From: Hymenobacter volaticus
GTDB taxonomy: Bacteria > Bacteroidota > Bacteroidia > Cytophagales > Hymenobacteraceae
Reading direction: 5' to 3'
Length of the DNA: 64,000 nt
NCBI RefSeq assembly: GCF_022921055.1
Contig: NZ_CP095061.1
Span: 4,689,501-4,753,500 of the forward strand
The notes under the pieces were generated by a model. The model had not been told where the DNA came from. It was given only the letters and a program-made list of their open reading frames with translations, and did not search any database. The position numbers and the translations under genes were made by a program. Positions 19,577 through 31,523 of the stretch are shown here, piece by piece (positions within the stretch are counted from its first letter, which is position 1; each line of letters begins with the position of its first letter).

Positions 19577-22500
19577 TTACTGTGACAAACTATAACGCAA
19601 CTGTATGCCGCCTTCGGTAGTTGAGTTTCGATAAGAATTCTCGACGCGAGGCTCCGTAACAGTACGCGTAAAGAAGAACTGCAAGTTCAGACGCTGGTTC
19701 AGCACATAATCGATGGTGGGCCGCAGCTGAAGCTGCTTGGTACCATTGGTAGGTAAGCTAACCGAGCGGCCAACGTAAGCAGGTAGGGCCGCAGTGGCAT
19801 TTGCCGGATCCACTACATCCTCAATAGTACGCTGGATCGTTGTGTTATCACGAATGCTCAGGTCGAGACGAGCCGTCAATTCGTTTTTCAGTACTCGCTG
19901 CTCCCCTCCCACTCGGAATGGCAACCGCAGTCGGTTAGTAGCATAGCCGAAGCCGATAACTAATTCCTGCGTGTGCAACTCGGTTATCTGCGCGTTGGTG
20001 GTATTGAGAGCTACCGCCCGCTCGGTGCGGAATTCCAAACGACCAGTAATTTTCTCTAATGTCTGGAAGTTGACCCCAATGAGTGGCGTGAGACGCTCGG
20101 CGATGCTTACCTGCCCAAGCACATAGTACGGTATGTATTGACCCGAAGCATTGGTTAAAGAGCTTAAACCAAATGGGTTGTTGCCATTCTCATCTGGCTC
20201 GCTTGTATAAGATGATGCCGTAGTGTAGCTCCCTACACTATACACCGAAGAATAGGCGTGCGTAAGTGAGATAGAACGGAAGTAGCGCTTCATAAAGGGC
20301 ACTTCTGCTAAACCATTATAATCGATGCGCCAATTGGGAATGGGCAATTGGGCGAACGGGTTAAACTTCTTTGCCTTATAATTATCGGAAGATTTACCGC
20401 GATACGCATCCAGGAAAGCTGGTATTAGTACGTCCTGCGAGTTATAGCCATAGTTACCAAATTGACCTGTGTTAGGATCAGTTAAGCGGTTTTCTTGTAA
20501 ACGCTCTTGTACAAACCGCCGGTTTTGCACAAACCGGTCGAAGGACTTAGATACCGTTCCGTTCTTCGACAAGTCACCAAACAAGGTTTGGATGGTGACA
20601 ACGGATACACTGAACGAGCCCGAACCAAGTGGATTGCTGGCTCTAGGTCCTTCACCATCGAAAATAGGTGCCAATGTGGTGTCATTCACTTGCGTCCGGT
20701 AGAACACTTCCCGGTTTTTCACCTTTTGCGTGCGGCCTTCCACTTGGATATTGAAATCACGGAATGGCTCCAACGCAGTACGATATACGAGGTTATCGGT
20801 ATAAAGTGAACTGAGAGGCGTGTTCAGTAGGTCACTTCGTTCGGTGTACCAGCCGCGAGAATAAGTACGATTAAAAAGATCATTTAACTCATACTGCTTG
20901 CCCAAAAGGAAAGGCACACCAGGAGCATCCCAGTCGCTGTTGAGGCCGAAGAACCTGGTACGAGGCAGGTACCCTGGCAATAGCGTACCATTGCTGCGGG
21001 TATAGGTGAAGTTTATGGAGCGAGCCGTCATCAGGGAGCGAAGCACCGCTTTAAGGAAGCGTAATTCTGGACCCTTAGCAGTATCGGCAGGAGTGGCACC
21101 AGCTTGCGCATCGCCGGGGCGCCGCACTACGCCAGGAGCTAGCGGACCTGTTTTGTTGGCAGCGCCAGGTGGTGGAGCATTGTTGATGATGTTGAGGAAG
21201 CGCACCTTATTGTAGAGCTTTACCAGATCAATCTTGCCATTGGCACTCAACTCAGCGTTGTTTTGGATGGTGTTGCCTAAAAGAACTTCCTCAGTTGTGG
21301 TGCTGTCAGGTATCGATGGATACAACGGGGCCCGTAGCGCCGTGGAGGCTGCCTGCCATGTGTAGTTGGCGGCATAGCGTGTATCGGCCGATATCCAATC
21401 GGTAAGCGGGAACTTGTCGAGCGGCAGCCGGTAGGTTAGGGCTACGGTCTGGTTGAAGTTGGTGGTGCGCCCGCCGCGGCGGAACAGGTTGTCGCGGAGC
21501 TGTTCGCGGTTGCGCTTTGCAATGTCAGATCCATCAATGGTGCTGCCCACCCCTTCATCTACTACAGCGCGGTTGTTGGCCGTGTAGTCCACCGTTAAGC
21601 CCTTGGTAAGGGCCCACTGCAGGTCATAAATCCGGTTGAAATAGAACGACTTCTGGAAGATACCAGGGCCTGAGAGCACCGGTACAGTACCAGGCTCGAG
21701 AGCACGCTGCAAGAACCGCTCGTTGTAGCGTCGGTCGATGTCGGCGCGGAACGAGAAGCGGCTCGGCAACGGCGTGAAGTTCACTTCCTGCAGAAATTTC
21801 AGGTACGGCGAATCCAGCGCTTTTACTTTGGCCAGCGGCGTGTATACCTTCGGCGTAGCTTGGTACACGTAAGCCAAAGCCCCGTTGTAGGTGCGAGTGT
21901 AGTCCCGATCAGTGTTGATATCGGTATGCTTGCGCTCGGTATATGAATAGCTGAGCGCCACGTTCTCGATATCGTAAGGCTTCGGTTTTCGCTCGGAATT
22001 AGTGCGTTCCTTGCGCACGTTCAGCACACTAATACTTTTGCTGCTGGTTTGGTCAATAACCTCTTTTCGGTATTCGGCTCGTTGCTCGTTGGTTCCAAAC
22101 TTGCGCAACGACTGGTCGAGCTTGGTGTCGGGGTCGAGCGGGTCGTACTGAGGGGCGCGGCTTTCATGGCCGGCCTGCACCAGCACGGGCACCCGCAGCC
22201 CGAGCTTTTCTGGGAAGAACTTTTCAACTGCTACCGTAGCATTTACATCCCCCCGCGTAACTTCCTCCAACGAACGCTGCTGAAGTTTGTCTTGCAAGGC
22301 ACCGAAACCAACCGACGTGTAGCTGCCTGTGGCCGTAATATTGGCCAGGTCTGCGAGTTTGGTATTGAAGCGCGCTGTAGCAGCCCAGCCATTCTCCCGG
22401 TCGAAGTCGAACACCCGCAGTTCATCGGCCCACAAACACACCGTCTTAGGACGGTCGTCGTTGGCTGGGTTGAAAATGCCAATCATAGCGCCCTGCACCG

Positions 22501-25500
22501 AACTGATGTCAGGGTTACCCACAACTGTAATGGTGGAGCCGTCGGGGTTGTTTACTGTATACGTGCTGTTGTAACGCACATTAAGCCTGTTGCGCTCGGC
22601 CTTAACGTCGATAAACCGTTGCAAATCAATTTCCACTTGGTTCTCACTAGGCCAGATTTCCTCTTCCCGTACCGATCCTGCTGGCGTAATGACCAGAGGC
22701 TTGCGGTACTCATAATAGTTTTGGTTGTAGTCAGTACCGAGGCGAACGAATGCCTGTACTTGCTCGTTGCGTACGGAGCCATCTTCGCTTTGCGCGTGTA
22801 GGAACATGCGCAACTTCTTGTAGCGCACCAGATTCAGGCTCAAGTTTTTGTAAGCGGCTTGCCCGTATCCGTCCCGTAGGCCTTCCACGCACAAGCGTAA
22901 GCTCTGCTCGTTCTGCTGGCGGTTTACAGTGCTAGAGCCGTATTCTTTGTCACGCGCGATACCAGGAGGCAACACATAGCGCACCGTTCCTTGCGAGCTG
23001 CTGCCGCCATTTTCTTCTAAACTTACTGTACTGATATTGAAGCCAGTTGATGCTTGTTCTCCCAGGTTTATAGCTGGCACATTAGGATCAGCAATAGGGC
23101 CGAGGTAGCGGCGCCACTGATTGGCAATGAACTGAGGCTGCACCAAGCGTAGTACCACCGGGTCCCGCCAGCCGGTCATAACCATGCGTAGAAACCGAAC
23201 AGACTTGAAGTTAGGCTGAACGCCATTGGCAGCACTTTGTATTCTGTTGTAGGAGCGAATTGGAATCCGAACCTGATACCATGCTATCTCCTCTTTAGCA
23301 GGGTTATCTGTACTTGTTACTTTATCTACGATGTAATTGCTACCAACCGCTAGCCCTCCCTTTTGCAAATCCAACTCATATTCAAAATAACTCTCAGTGT
23401 CGGAGATTACGTTGTCGCGGTTTAAGTCTTCTTTATCAGGAAAAGCAGTGGAGCTAAGCTGGCTATTTTCTCGCGAGTTTCCATCCAAGCCATTGTATTG
23501 CTTGTAGCGACCCAGAATTCCTACATTATTCTGATCGTAGAAAGGGTCAAGGTGGTGGCGAAAGTTATCGGCAGATGGGTCATTACCGAAAGCAGCGCCA
23601 AAAAACGTCGTTTCTTCTGTATCATTTAGCCCTTCAAGGCCAACGTCCTGCTGGTTACGGCCGGCACTGCTGAAAGCATCTGTCAGAAACTGTTGCCGCG
23701 TTACCCGACCCCAGTTTGTATTGCGAGTAACTCTAGCCGTATCGTTGTCAGTAGGCAATCCATTTTCGAATTCGTATTGGCCATCGCGTATTACGTCTTC
23801 TGAAATCGAACCCAGGTTGATCAGTAGCTTACCACCGGTGGTATTGTTGGTGGCAGGGTTTTCGTTATCGTTTATTTTCCCGTTTTCTCCGTCTATAAAT
23901 GGGTCCATCATCCAGAACTCCAGATACTCGACGTTGGCATTATCAAAGTCAGTATCGAAGGTAATCTCGCGGGATATGGCGCCGAAGTTGTTTTCAGGAA
24001 CAGGAAGACTACCATTAGCCGCCGCCGGATTGTAATTGTAGGGTCCTCGTTCCGACGGATAATACGCTAGGTCAAACGAGTACTCATACGCGTTGTTAAT
24101 AGCGCCAGCATCCCGGTTAGGGAAAATTTCGGTGCGCTGAATCCCCGAACGTAGTGGTTGTTGGTGTTATCTGCCCCAATGTTATTGGGGCGGCTAGCAC
24201 CACCTGTATAGTAGGTCTGGTCGATGGTGTACCAGGCCAGCTTGGCGCGCTGATAGCCAGCCGTTCTGCCGTTGGCGTCGAAGTTGGAGAAGGTACGGGG
24301 TGTTGCACCGAGACGCCACGCCACGGCCGAGGTCAAGCCGCCTAATGTGTAAGGCGTCCGGGCATTCTCGAAATCATCGAGGTAAGACACGCCATTTTCG
24401 CCATTGCCAAGCTTGGACTTACCTGGCAGCAATTGCGCAAACTCCCCACTGAAAGCAACCGACGAAGGCTCCTTGGTGGAAATCAGCGGCAACATGTCCA
24501 GGTACTTGGTAATAGCCCGCGACTCGCGGCGCATGTTCACATCGAACCCGTAAATGGTGTTGTTGCCGGGCTCGTCGCCGATGTTCACGCGGTTAATACC
24601 GGGCGCCTGGTTTTCGCGCAGTTGTAATACGGTAGCCCCAAAGTTGATGTCAGGGTTAAGACGATAGTCGAGTCGGACGCCGAGCAAGCGCCGAGGCTGT
24701 ACTTGCACCAAGGCGTTTTTCTCGAATTCCACTCGCAGCTCGTTGGCCGAATTCAGATACGCTGGATTCAGAATTTTGACCATGGCTTGGTCGTAGAACA
24801 CCTGGTAATCGGTACCTTCTGCCAGCAATATCGACCCCGCGTATACCCGTACCGAGCCTTGCGCAATACCAATACCAGGCAAGCTGATTTCGTTAGTAGC
24901 CGTTGCCTGGAATCGGCCTCGTATTACAAACTTATCCTTGTCTTGCCGCTGCTGCGCGTCGCTCTGCACCTGCCGATACAACTCCTGGTACACGTACCGC
25001 TGAATATATGCCCGCTCATTGGCAGCATTAGAGTTCGGTGTTACACCGAGCGTGTCGAACTGGTTGCGCAGGTAGCTACCGAACGGCTCCACCACTGGGA
25101 AGATGATTTTGCCTAGCTCGGGGTCAATGGTGATGCCCGGGAAATAGTCGAAGTTACCGTCGGGGTTGCGGTCGTTGTTAGGGTTTACGTTGTCGAGGTT
25201 CAGCACCTCAATCAGCGGCCGGTTGGCAATCTTGGCGCCTTCTTTCAGCGAAATCAAGTCTACCCCCGTCTCATCGTCTTTGTAGACGAGTTGCAGTTGA
25301 AAGTTGTCTCGGTTGAGCTGCGAAGCATTCAACGAGTACACGTTCTTCATCATCAAATCCCAAGTCGGCAGGTTGCGCGTCGTTAGGTTCTCGTTGAGAG
25401 GATTCTGGGTAGGGTCAGCCAACCCAACAGATGGATTGGTGGCCTTTAGCATCTTCATGAAGATGACCTGGTCCTGGCCTACATTAGAATAGTCGTCGAC

Positions 25501-27066
25501 TAGTTCTCCTACCTTATAGGTCTTGCCGTTATAGAGGTATTCGTAGCTCACGCTGAGCACCTGCTCTGGCAGCAACTGCGTATTCAGGGAGATGTAGCCA
25601 AGCTGCGCGTTGAAGGTGTATTCGCGCGTATCGAGCTTGCGAGCTCGCACGTGCTCGAAATCCACATTTTTGAGCAGAGCCGGCTTGTTTGCTGTTGCTG
25701 TACTCAGAAAGTTGTCGACGGTCAACTCACCCCGGGAACTGGTGCCGCCCGCCAGCAGAGCCGCAAACTCACTGTTGCTTGCGTTGCTAGCCGTGGCAGG
25801 AACAGGAAGATTTGGCAGCAAAAAGCCACGCCGATACACACGCTGGGGCTCTCCTAAGTCCATTAAGGCCACCACGTTGCGCAGGTTGTCGCTCTGGCGG
25901 TTATCATTGGTGATGTACACCTCCAAGCGCCGGATTTCCACGCCACTCTGAACTGTAGGTAGGTTTTTCAGTGCTTGGTCGTACCGGTCGCGGAAAAATT
26001 GGCTCAGGAAGAAGTGTCGGTCCCGCTCGTACTGGCTGGCTTTCAACTCGAACTGTCGGCTCTGACCGCCGTTCTGCACCCGCACCTCATCTGCTTGGCC
26101 ACGCAGGTTGCTGGCTACGGCCGTCACGGCTAGACGCCCAAACTGGAGCTGCGTTTTTACCCCAAACAGGTTTTGTCCGCCCTGAATCAACGAGTTGTTG
26201 AGCGGCAAGCTCACGTTGCCGAGCTCTATTTTCCGGATGATGTCGGTGTCGAAGCCCGTGTAGTCGAGCTTCATGTTGTTTTCGAAGTCGAACGCCGCCT
26301 TGGTGTCGTAGTTGAAAGTCAGCCGCAGCTTCTCCCCTATCTGACCGGTTAGGTTCAGGTTCAGGTTCTGGTCGTACTGAAAATCGCCAACCTTCTGCTG
26401 ACGCAACGTGAGCGTCGGGTTCTCGTTGCGGTTGAAGCGGGCACCCATGCGGAGCGTTACGGCGCCAGCTGGCCGGATATCCACGTAGCTTCCTCCGAAT
26501 ATACGGTCGGCCATCGGGCCAAGGTAGATTTTTGGGATAAGACGACGCACATTGGCCGTACTGGAGTCACCAGTGACCCCGCCAGCCGAACGATTTCGGA
26601 AGTAGTCTCGTATAGCCTGACGTTGCTGCCACTCCGAGTATTCTTTGAAGCTGAGTCGGCTGGGTTCACGGAAGTCAACATCCTGACCCACCTGCTCTTC
26701 AACATCGAAATACTCGAGGCTATCGTCGGGGGTTATTTGTTGCTTGATATTGGAAGGCAAATCCAATATCAGCGGTGACTGGCGGCGTTGGGGCGAAAAG
26801 GGCGTACCGGCCCGGTCGACAGGCGCCACTTTGGGCCGGCGACTAGGACGGTAGCGGCTGGTGTCGGGCAAGACGACGCGCGGAGTGTCCGGCGTAGGCA
26901 TCAGCCACGGCATTGCGCCTTGTGATACGGCACCTGGTAGCCAGGAAGTCCACAATTGCTGCATGGCAAAAGTGGAATCTCCCATCGACTCAGCTTGCGA
27001 CCACCAGGCCAGCAACGACACGACAACAACCAAAGAGGCGGTGAGGGACTTCTTACCGGAGTTCAA
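19577..27066 (-). CDS. sprA: SprA, giant outer-membrane translocon of T9SS/gliding (one suspected frameshift)
   Basis: Two ORFs join into about 2,496 residues when one base is added at CCCC 24143-24146, restoring HYVRGIQRTEIFPNRDAGA. SprA-type features include a signal peptide followed by a Pro-rich segment, IPKIYLGPMADRIFGGSYVD, repeated beta-strand blocks (FNYDTKAAFDFENNMKLDYT) and a barrel-type C-terminus. SprA (SovA in Porphyromonas) is the very large outer-membrane channel of the type IX secretion system. The frame opens with TTG (27066) just after an in-frame stop, and only this start yields a complete signal peptide. Three T9SS cargo genes lie in the same window. The ruvA-sprA-gcvH order fits my memory of other Bacteroidota. 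Confidence 0.95.
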
Positions 27067-27104
27067 GTGTTACAAATGAAAATAGATACTGGCAGCCTAA
27101 AACG

Positions 27105-27710
27105 CTAATTTGACTTAAGAGCAAACTTAATCAATTCCTCCACGCTCAAGTCGTTACCGTGTTTGTTCTGGATTTGATCCAGGTTCTTTTCGGCTGCTGA
27201 CCGAGCAAAGCCTAATGTTACTAAAGCTGACAACGCTTCGCTGCGGTTGGTATTGTGCGTGCGAGCCAATGGCACCGTGTCTACCCCGGCTTTAGCCAAT
27301 AATTCATCTTTGCGTAACCGGTCGCGCAAATCGATAATAACACGTTGCGCCGTTTTGGGACCCACACCTTTGATGCTCTGAATGGCGCGTACGTCTTCGT
27401 TGATGATGGCGTGCCGAATTTCACCCACGCTCATGCTGCTCACCATCACGATTCCCGTGCCCGGCCCAATGCCCGATACCGAAATCAGATGCAAGAACAA
27501 CGCCCGCTCGTTAGGATCCAGAAAACCGTAGAGAGTGTGTGCATCCTCTTTGATGTGCTGAAAAGTATAGAGCTTGGCTTTCTCGCCTTCAGCCGGCAGC
27601 TTGCCGTAAGTGGCCAACGAAATTTTGATTTCGTAACCAATACCGCTCACATCAAGAATGGCTTGAGCAGGGTCTTTGTATGCGAGTAGGCCTTCGATAT
27701 AGGCAATCAT
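27105..27710 (-). CDS. ruvA: Holliday junction branch migration protein RuvA
   Basis: From the ATG at 27710 (MIAYIEGLLAYKDPAQA) the protein has 201 residues, the normal RuvA length. It shows an N-terminal OB fold, two helix-hairpin-helix motifs (ISVSGIGPGTGI and IKGVGPKTAQRVIIDL) and a C-terminal domain (EALSALVTLGFARSAAEKNL) that contacts RuvB. RuvA tetramers hold four-way junctions while RuvB drives branch migration in recombination repair. The 12 extra upstream codons in the open frame are unlikely to be used. Confidence 0.96.
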   Translation of the reverse strand: MIAYIEGLLAYKDPAQAILDVSGIGYEIKISLATYGKLPAEGEKAKLYTFQHIKEDAHTLYGFLDPNERALFLHLISVSGIGPGTGIVMVSSMSVGEIRHAIINEDVRAIQSIKGVGPKTAQRVIIDLRDRLRKDELLAKAGVDTVPLARTHNTNRSEALSALVTLGFARSAAEKNLDQIQNKHGNDLSVEELIKFALKSN

Positions 27711-28327
27711 AGGAGAGGGTTTTAATCTTAGAGTCAGGCAAAACACCAGCCGCCGAGTTTTCTATCCCAAACCGGCAGGCATTATTGGCTAAAAATATTG
27801 GGTTTGTCGACGAATACCGCTGTTGCCAGCTACTTTCTAAGTTACTGGTCCTAGCTAAGCGAGAATCTCTTTAGCCGATGTGGTGGAAAGGAATGTGACG
27901 ATTCACTAGTTGTTCCAGCAGTGTTAGCGGCATAGCGCCATTCAACAGCACCTCATGGAGGCACGCAGATCGATGTTCGGCTCTAGTTCCTGTTTGCCTA
28001 GCACACTCGGCTTCCAAGTTGTCGCTCAGCTTGTTGGTTGTACACCTGCATGCCAACTTCATCTACCATGTGTAGGTTAGCAAGTATCTCCGGCAAAGCG
28101 AATGTGAAATCCACGCACATACACTCGTGGAACGTCTGAATGAAAAACAACTTAAATCAGACGGCATTACCAACGAGCACGCTGCCCACCAGCAACACAA
28201 CCATTCCGCGCAAGACAAACTTTTCATGTAAGCCAGAAAAACGAGATTGGAAGGAGAAGCTAGTGGGCAAGCGGCTAGTTGTTGAGTTTAGCTTTATCAA
28301 GCTAGACACTGCAATGCAACATTGCCC
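27711..28327. other. Intergenic region between ruvA and malic enzyme with a decayed gene piece
   Basis: Apart from the DUF885-like remnant listed separately, no intact gene was seen. A short minus-strand stretch around 28165-28230 encodes a hydrophobic run (MVVLLVGSVLVGNAV) but has no family signature. It may be a fragment or chance. Confidence 0.5.
27871..28062 (-). pseudogene. Decayed C-terminal fragment resembling DUF885 protein
   Basis: The 63-codon frame ends with LLNGAMPLTLLEQLV, which resembles the end of DUF885 proteins (usually a His-containing helix, then NGALPLPVLE). Just before it the residues NIDLRA appear in a neighbouring frame, indicating an internal frameshift. The upstream body of a 550-600 residue DUF885 protein is missing. 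Unlike the other frameshifted genes here, this one cannot be repaired by one base, so it looks like genuine decay. The match is by eye only. Confidence 0.4.
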
Positions 28328-30598
28328 TTAAGTCCCGCTGGCTTGTTGTGCATCCACGACGGCAATAGCCGCCATGTTCACGATTTCGCGCACTGAAGCC
28401 CCGAGCTGTAAGATGTGCACCGGTTTGCGCATACCCATCAGCACCGGCCCAATTACTTCGGCTCCACCGATTTCCTGCAGCACTTTATAGGCAATGTTGC
28501 CGGAAATAACGTTCGGGAAAATCAGCGTGTTGGCGCCGCCCTTCTCGGCCAGTATGGAAAACGGGTACTGCTCCTGCAACAACTGCGGGTTGAGCGCCGT
28601 GTTGGCTTGCATTTCGCCGTCCAAAATCAAGTCGGGGTAACGGGCTTTGGCTAGCTCGGTGGCGCGTCGGGCCTTATCGGGCAGCGTGCCGGGGTTGGAT
28701 CCGAAGTTGGAGTAGCTGATAACACCCACCCGCGGCTCGGTACCAAAGAAGCGCACGGCTTGCGCCGTGAGGCCAATGATGTCGACCATTTCCTCGGCCG
28801 TGGGGTCGATGTTGACGGTAGTATCGGCAAAGAAATACGGGCCTTTCTTGTGCTGAATGATGTACATCGACGCAACCCGTTTCACGCCGTCTTCCACACC
28901 GATTACTTGCAGCGCGGGCACAATGCTTTTGCTGTAATCTTTGGTAAGACCTGTAATAAAAGCATCGGCAGCGCCGGTTTCCAGCATCATCGAGCCATAG
29001 TAGTTCCGCTCGCGCATCAGGCGGCGGCTTTCGTAAAGCGTAATGCCACGGCGCTGCCGTTTCCGATATAGCAACTCGGCATACTCTTCGCGCTGCGCGT
29101 CTTCTTCCAGAATATCAATGATCTGGCAGCTGCTTAAATCCAGGTTGTTGGCTTGCGCAATGGCCGTAAGCTTTTCGCGTGCACCTAGTAGAATTGGGCG
29201 AGCAATGCCTTCATCGTGCAGAATAGTGGCCGCCTTCAGAATCTTATACGTATCTGCTTCTGCAAATACCACACGCTTGGGATTGGTGCGGGCCGACGAC
29301 GTAATACGGTTCATCAGCTTCTGGTTCACGCCCAGTCGGCCGCGCAGCTCGTCCTCGTAGGCAGACCAGTCCTCTACATCACGCCGGGCCACGCCGCTTT
29401 CCATAGCGGCCCGCGCTACAGCGGGGCTTACGGCCGTAATCAAACGCGGGTCTAGGGGCTTCGGAATCAAATAAGTACGGCCGAAAGCTAATGTATTGTC
29501 GCCGTACGCTCGGTTTACCATATCCGGCACTGGCTCTTTTGCTAGTTCGGCCAACGCCTGCACAGCGGCCAGCTTCATAGCTTCGTTGATTTCGGTGGCC
29601 CGTACGTCCAGCGCGCCCCGAAAGATGTAAGGAAAACCAAGTACGTTGTTTACTTGGTTGGGATGGTCGGAGCGTCCCGTGGCCATGATGATATCCGGCC
29701 GCGTAGCCATGGCCAGATCATAGGCAATTTCCGGGTTGGGATTAGCCAGCGCAAATACGATGGGGTTGTCGGCCATGCGTAGCAGCAACTCGGCCGGCAG
29801 TACGTTGGCCGCCGAGAGGCCCAGGAATACATCAGCATCTTCCATAGCCTCTGCCATGGTACTAATGGAGCGCGTGGTAGCAAAGTGCATTTGCAACGGC
29901 GCTAAGTCGGTGCGGGCCTCGTTGATGATGCCATCTTTATCGAACACCACCACGTTTTTCAGCTCCAAGCCCAGTGCCAGGTACAGCCGCAAACACGACA
30001 CCGCCGCCGCGCCGGCTCCACTCACTACCACCTTGATTTTCTTGATGTCTTTTCCGACTATTTCCAGCGCGTTCAACAAGGCGGCCGACGTGATGATGGC
30101 CGTGCCGTGTTGGTCGTCGTGCATGAGCGGAATGTTCATCTGCTCGCGCAACTCGGTCTCGATGCGGAAGCACTCCGGGGCTTTGATGTCTTCCAGATTG
30201 ATGCCGCCAAACGTGGGCTCGAGCGCCTTCACAATGCGAATAAACTCGTCGGGGTCGGTGGCGTCAATCTCGATATCAAAGCAGTCGATGCCCGCAAATT
30301 TCTTGAACAGTACGCCCTTGCCTTCCATCACCGGCTTGCTGGCTTCGGGGCCGATGTTGCCTAGGCCTAACACAGCCGTACCATTGCTGATCACAGCCAC
30401 TAGGTTGCCCTTGGCCGTGTATTTGTAGACGTCGTCTTTGTTGGCGGCAATGGCTAGGCAAGGCTCGGCGACGCCCGGCGAGTAAGCCAAGGCCAGGTCG
30501 AGCTGGGTGCTGACGGGCTTGGTAGGCACCACTTCAATTTTGCCGGCGGGATTTTGGGCGTGATAATCGAGGGCGTCCTGTTTGTTGATTTTGAGCAT
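28328..30598 (-). CDS. maeB: NADP-dependent malic enzyme with phosphotransacetylase-like C-domain
   Basis: From the ATG at 30598 (MLKINKQDALDYH) the protein has about 756 residues, the size of MaeB-type enzymes. The N-terminal malic domain contains YSPGVAEPCLAIA and the dinucleotide-binding loop VVSGAGAAAVSCLRLYLALG. From about residue 425 a phosphate acetyl/butyryltransferase-like domain follows (RVVFAEADTYKILKAA). It decarboxylates malate to pyruvate and supplies NADPH. In characterised MaeB proteins the C-domain is regulatory, binding acetyl-CoA. The upstream 25 codons of the open frame precede the conserved start and are excluded. Confidence 0.95.
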   Translation of the reverse strand: MLKINKQDALDYHAQNPAGKIEVVPTKPVSTQLDLALAYSPGVAEPCLAIAANKDDVYKYTAKGNLVAVISNGTAVLGLGNIGPEASKPVMEGKGVLFKKFAGIDCFDIEIDATDPDEFIRIVKALEPTFGGINLEDIKAPECFRIETELREQMNIPLMHDDQHGTAIITSAALLNALEIVGKDIKKIKVVVSGAGAAAVSCLRLYLALGLELKNVVVFDKDGIINEARTDLAPLQMHFATTRSISTMAEAMEDADVFLGLSAANVLPAELLLRMADNPIVFALANPNPEIAYDLAMATRPDIIMATGRSDHPNQVNNVLGFPYIFRGALDVRATEINEAMKLAAVQALAELAKEPVPDMVNRAYGDNTLAFGRTYLIPKPLDPRLITAVSPAVARAAMESGVARRDVEDWSAYEDELRGRLGVNQKLMNRITSSARTNPKRVVFAEADTYKILKAATILHDEGIARPILLGAREKLTAIAQANNLDLSSCQIIDILEEDAQREEYAELLYRKRQRRGITLYESRRLMRERNYYGSMMLETGAADAFITGLTKDYSKSIVPALQVIGVEDGVKRVASMYIIQHKKGPYFFADTTVNIDPTAEEMVDIIGLTAQAVRFFGTEPRVGVISYSNFGSNPGTLPDKARRATELAKARYPDLILDGEMQANTALNPQLLQEQYPFSILAEKGGANTLIFPNVISGNIAYKVLQEIGGAEVIGPVLMGMRKPVHILQLGASVREIVNMAAIAVVDAQQASGT

Positions 30599-31523
30599 GA
30601 GAATTTCTTGGGTGAGAAAGCCGTATCTGGGGCTACGGCTCAGGCAAGTTGGGGCGAAATCAGCCGGAATCAAAGTTTAAGATGCCCGGCTATATACAAA
30701 GCAAGTACCTATACTATATGTATCTGAGGTGCTACCAGAAGTAAACCGGCAGCTAAAACTAGCTGTAAGCAAGTCCACAGTTTGCACTCCTATCAGCCCT
30801 CTTCCACTTGCCTTCGTCCTTACCCCCACACTAGCATCATTAAATGAAGTCAACTACCTATAGGCTTGTCAACCTTTATCCTACACCTGCGTGCATTTCG
30901 AATTTTCAGGTACTTGTATTTATTCTGTTGAAGTACTCACTCACTAGCTACCGGACACTGTTTTGTAAGTACTGCTAGTTCTTGGATCAGCTTAGATTCA
31001 ATTAACAAGCGTAGCGTCATACGCAGTGTTGATATAACGACTAAGCTTTCATTTGATTCGGCACAGCATTCAGCTATCAAGCACCTAGCTTTTATGTATG
31101 CACAGACAATAAAAAGCTGCTTGCATACCAGTTTGCACTGTTTGTTGTGTAATAGCTAGCATACATTGGAATAATTCAATTAATTGCCTAAACGAGCATT
31201 ATTTACAAGAATCAATTCTATATTTACAAAACTGAAACAACGGAGTGTGAGCAACTAGGGAAAAGCGTATTTAGTTGTAATGTGAGAACGTTCCCGGCAA
31301 CGATTGCATAAATAAAAAACTGGCCTATCTTCTTAATTCAGAAGTATTCAGTTAAAATTAGTGAGTCAAATAATAAGCTGACAATCCAAATTGTGCTGCT
31401 AGTTTATTTAAGGGATGTGCGGAGGTTATTGAGTTCAAAGGAAAACCCTAAATCAAGACCGAACAATCCAATTGACGAGAGTCTTTTTAAGCTTGTTTTA
31501 AATTTCCCACGGTTACTTCTATA
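30599..31523. other. Long AT-rich intergenic region upstream of susC
   Basis: More than 900 bases separate the divergent malic enzyme and susC-like genes. No ORF, tRNA-like fold or repeat array was recognised. The length suggests regulatory DNA for the polysaccharide-uptake operon, but I could not identify a confident promoter or operator. Confidence 0.6.

Noticed and set aside
22049..22801. Plus-strand 250-codon frame inside sprA
   Set aside because: Antisense shadow of sprA, with no start context or domain.
29736..30428. Plus-strand 230-codon frame inside malic enzyme
   Set aside because: Low-complexity Ser/Asn-rich antisense translation of a GC-rich conserved gene.
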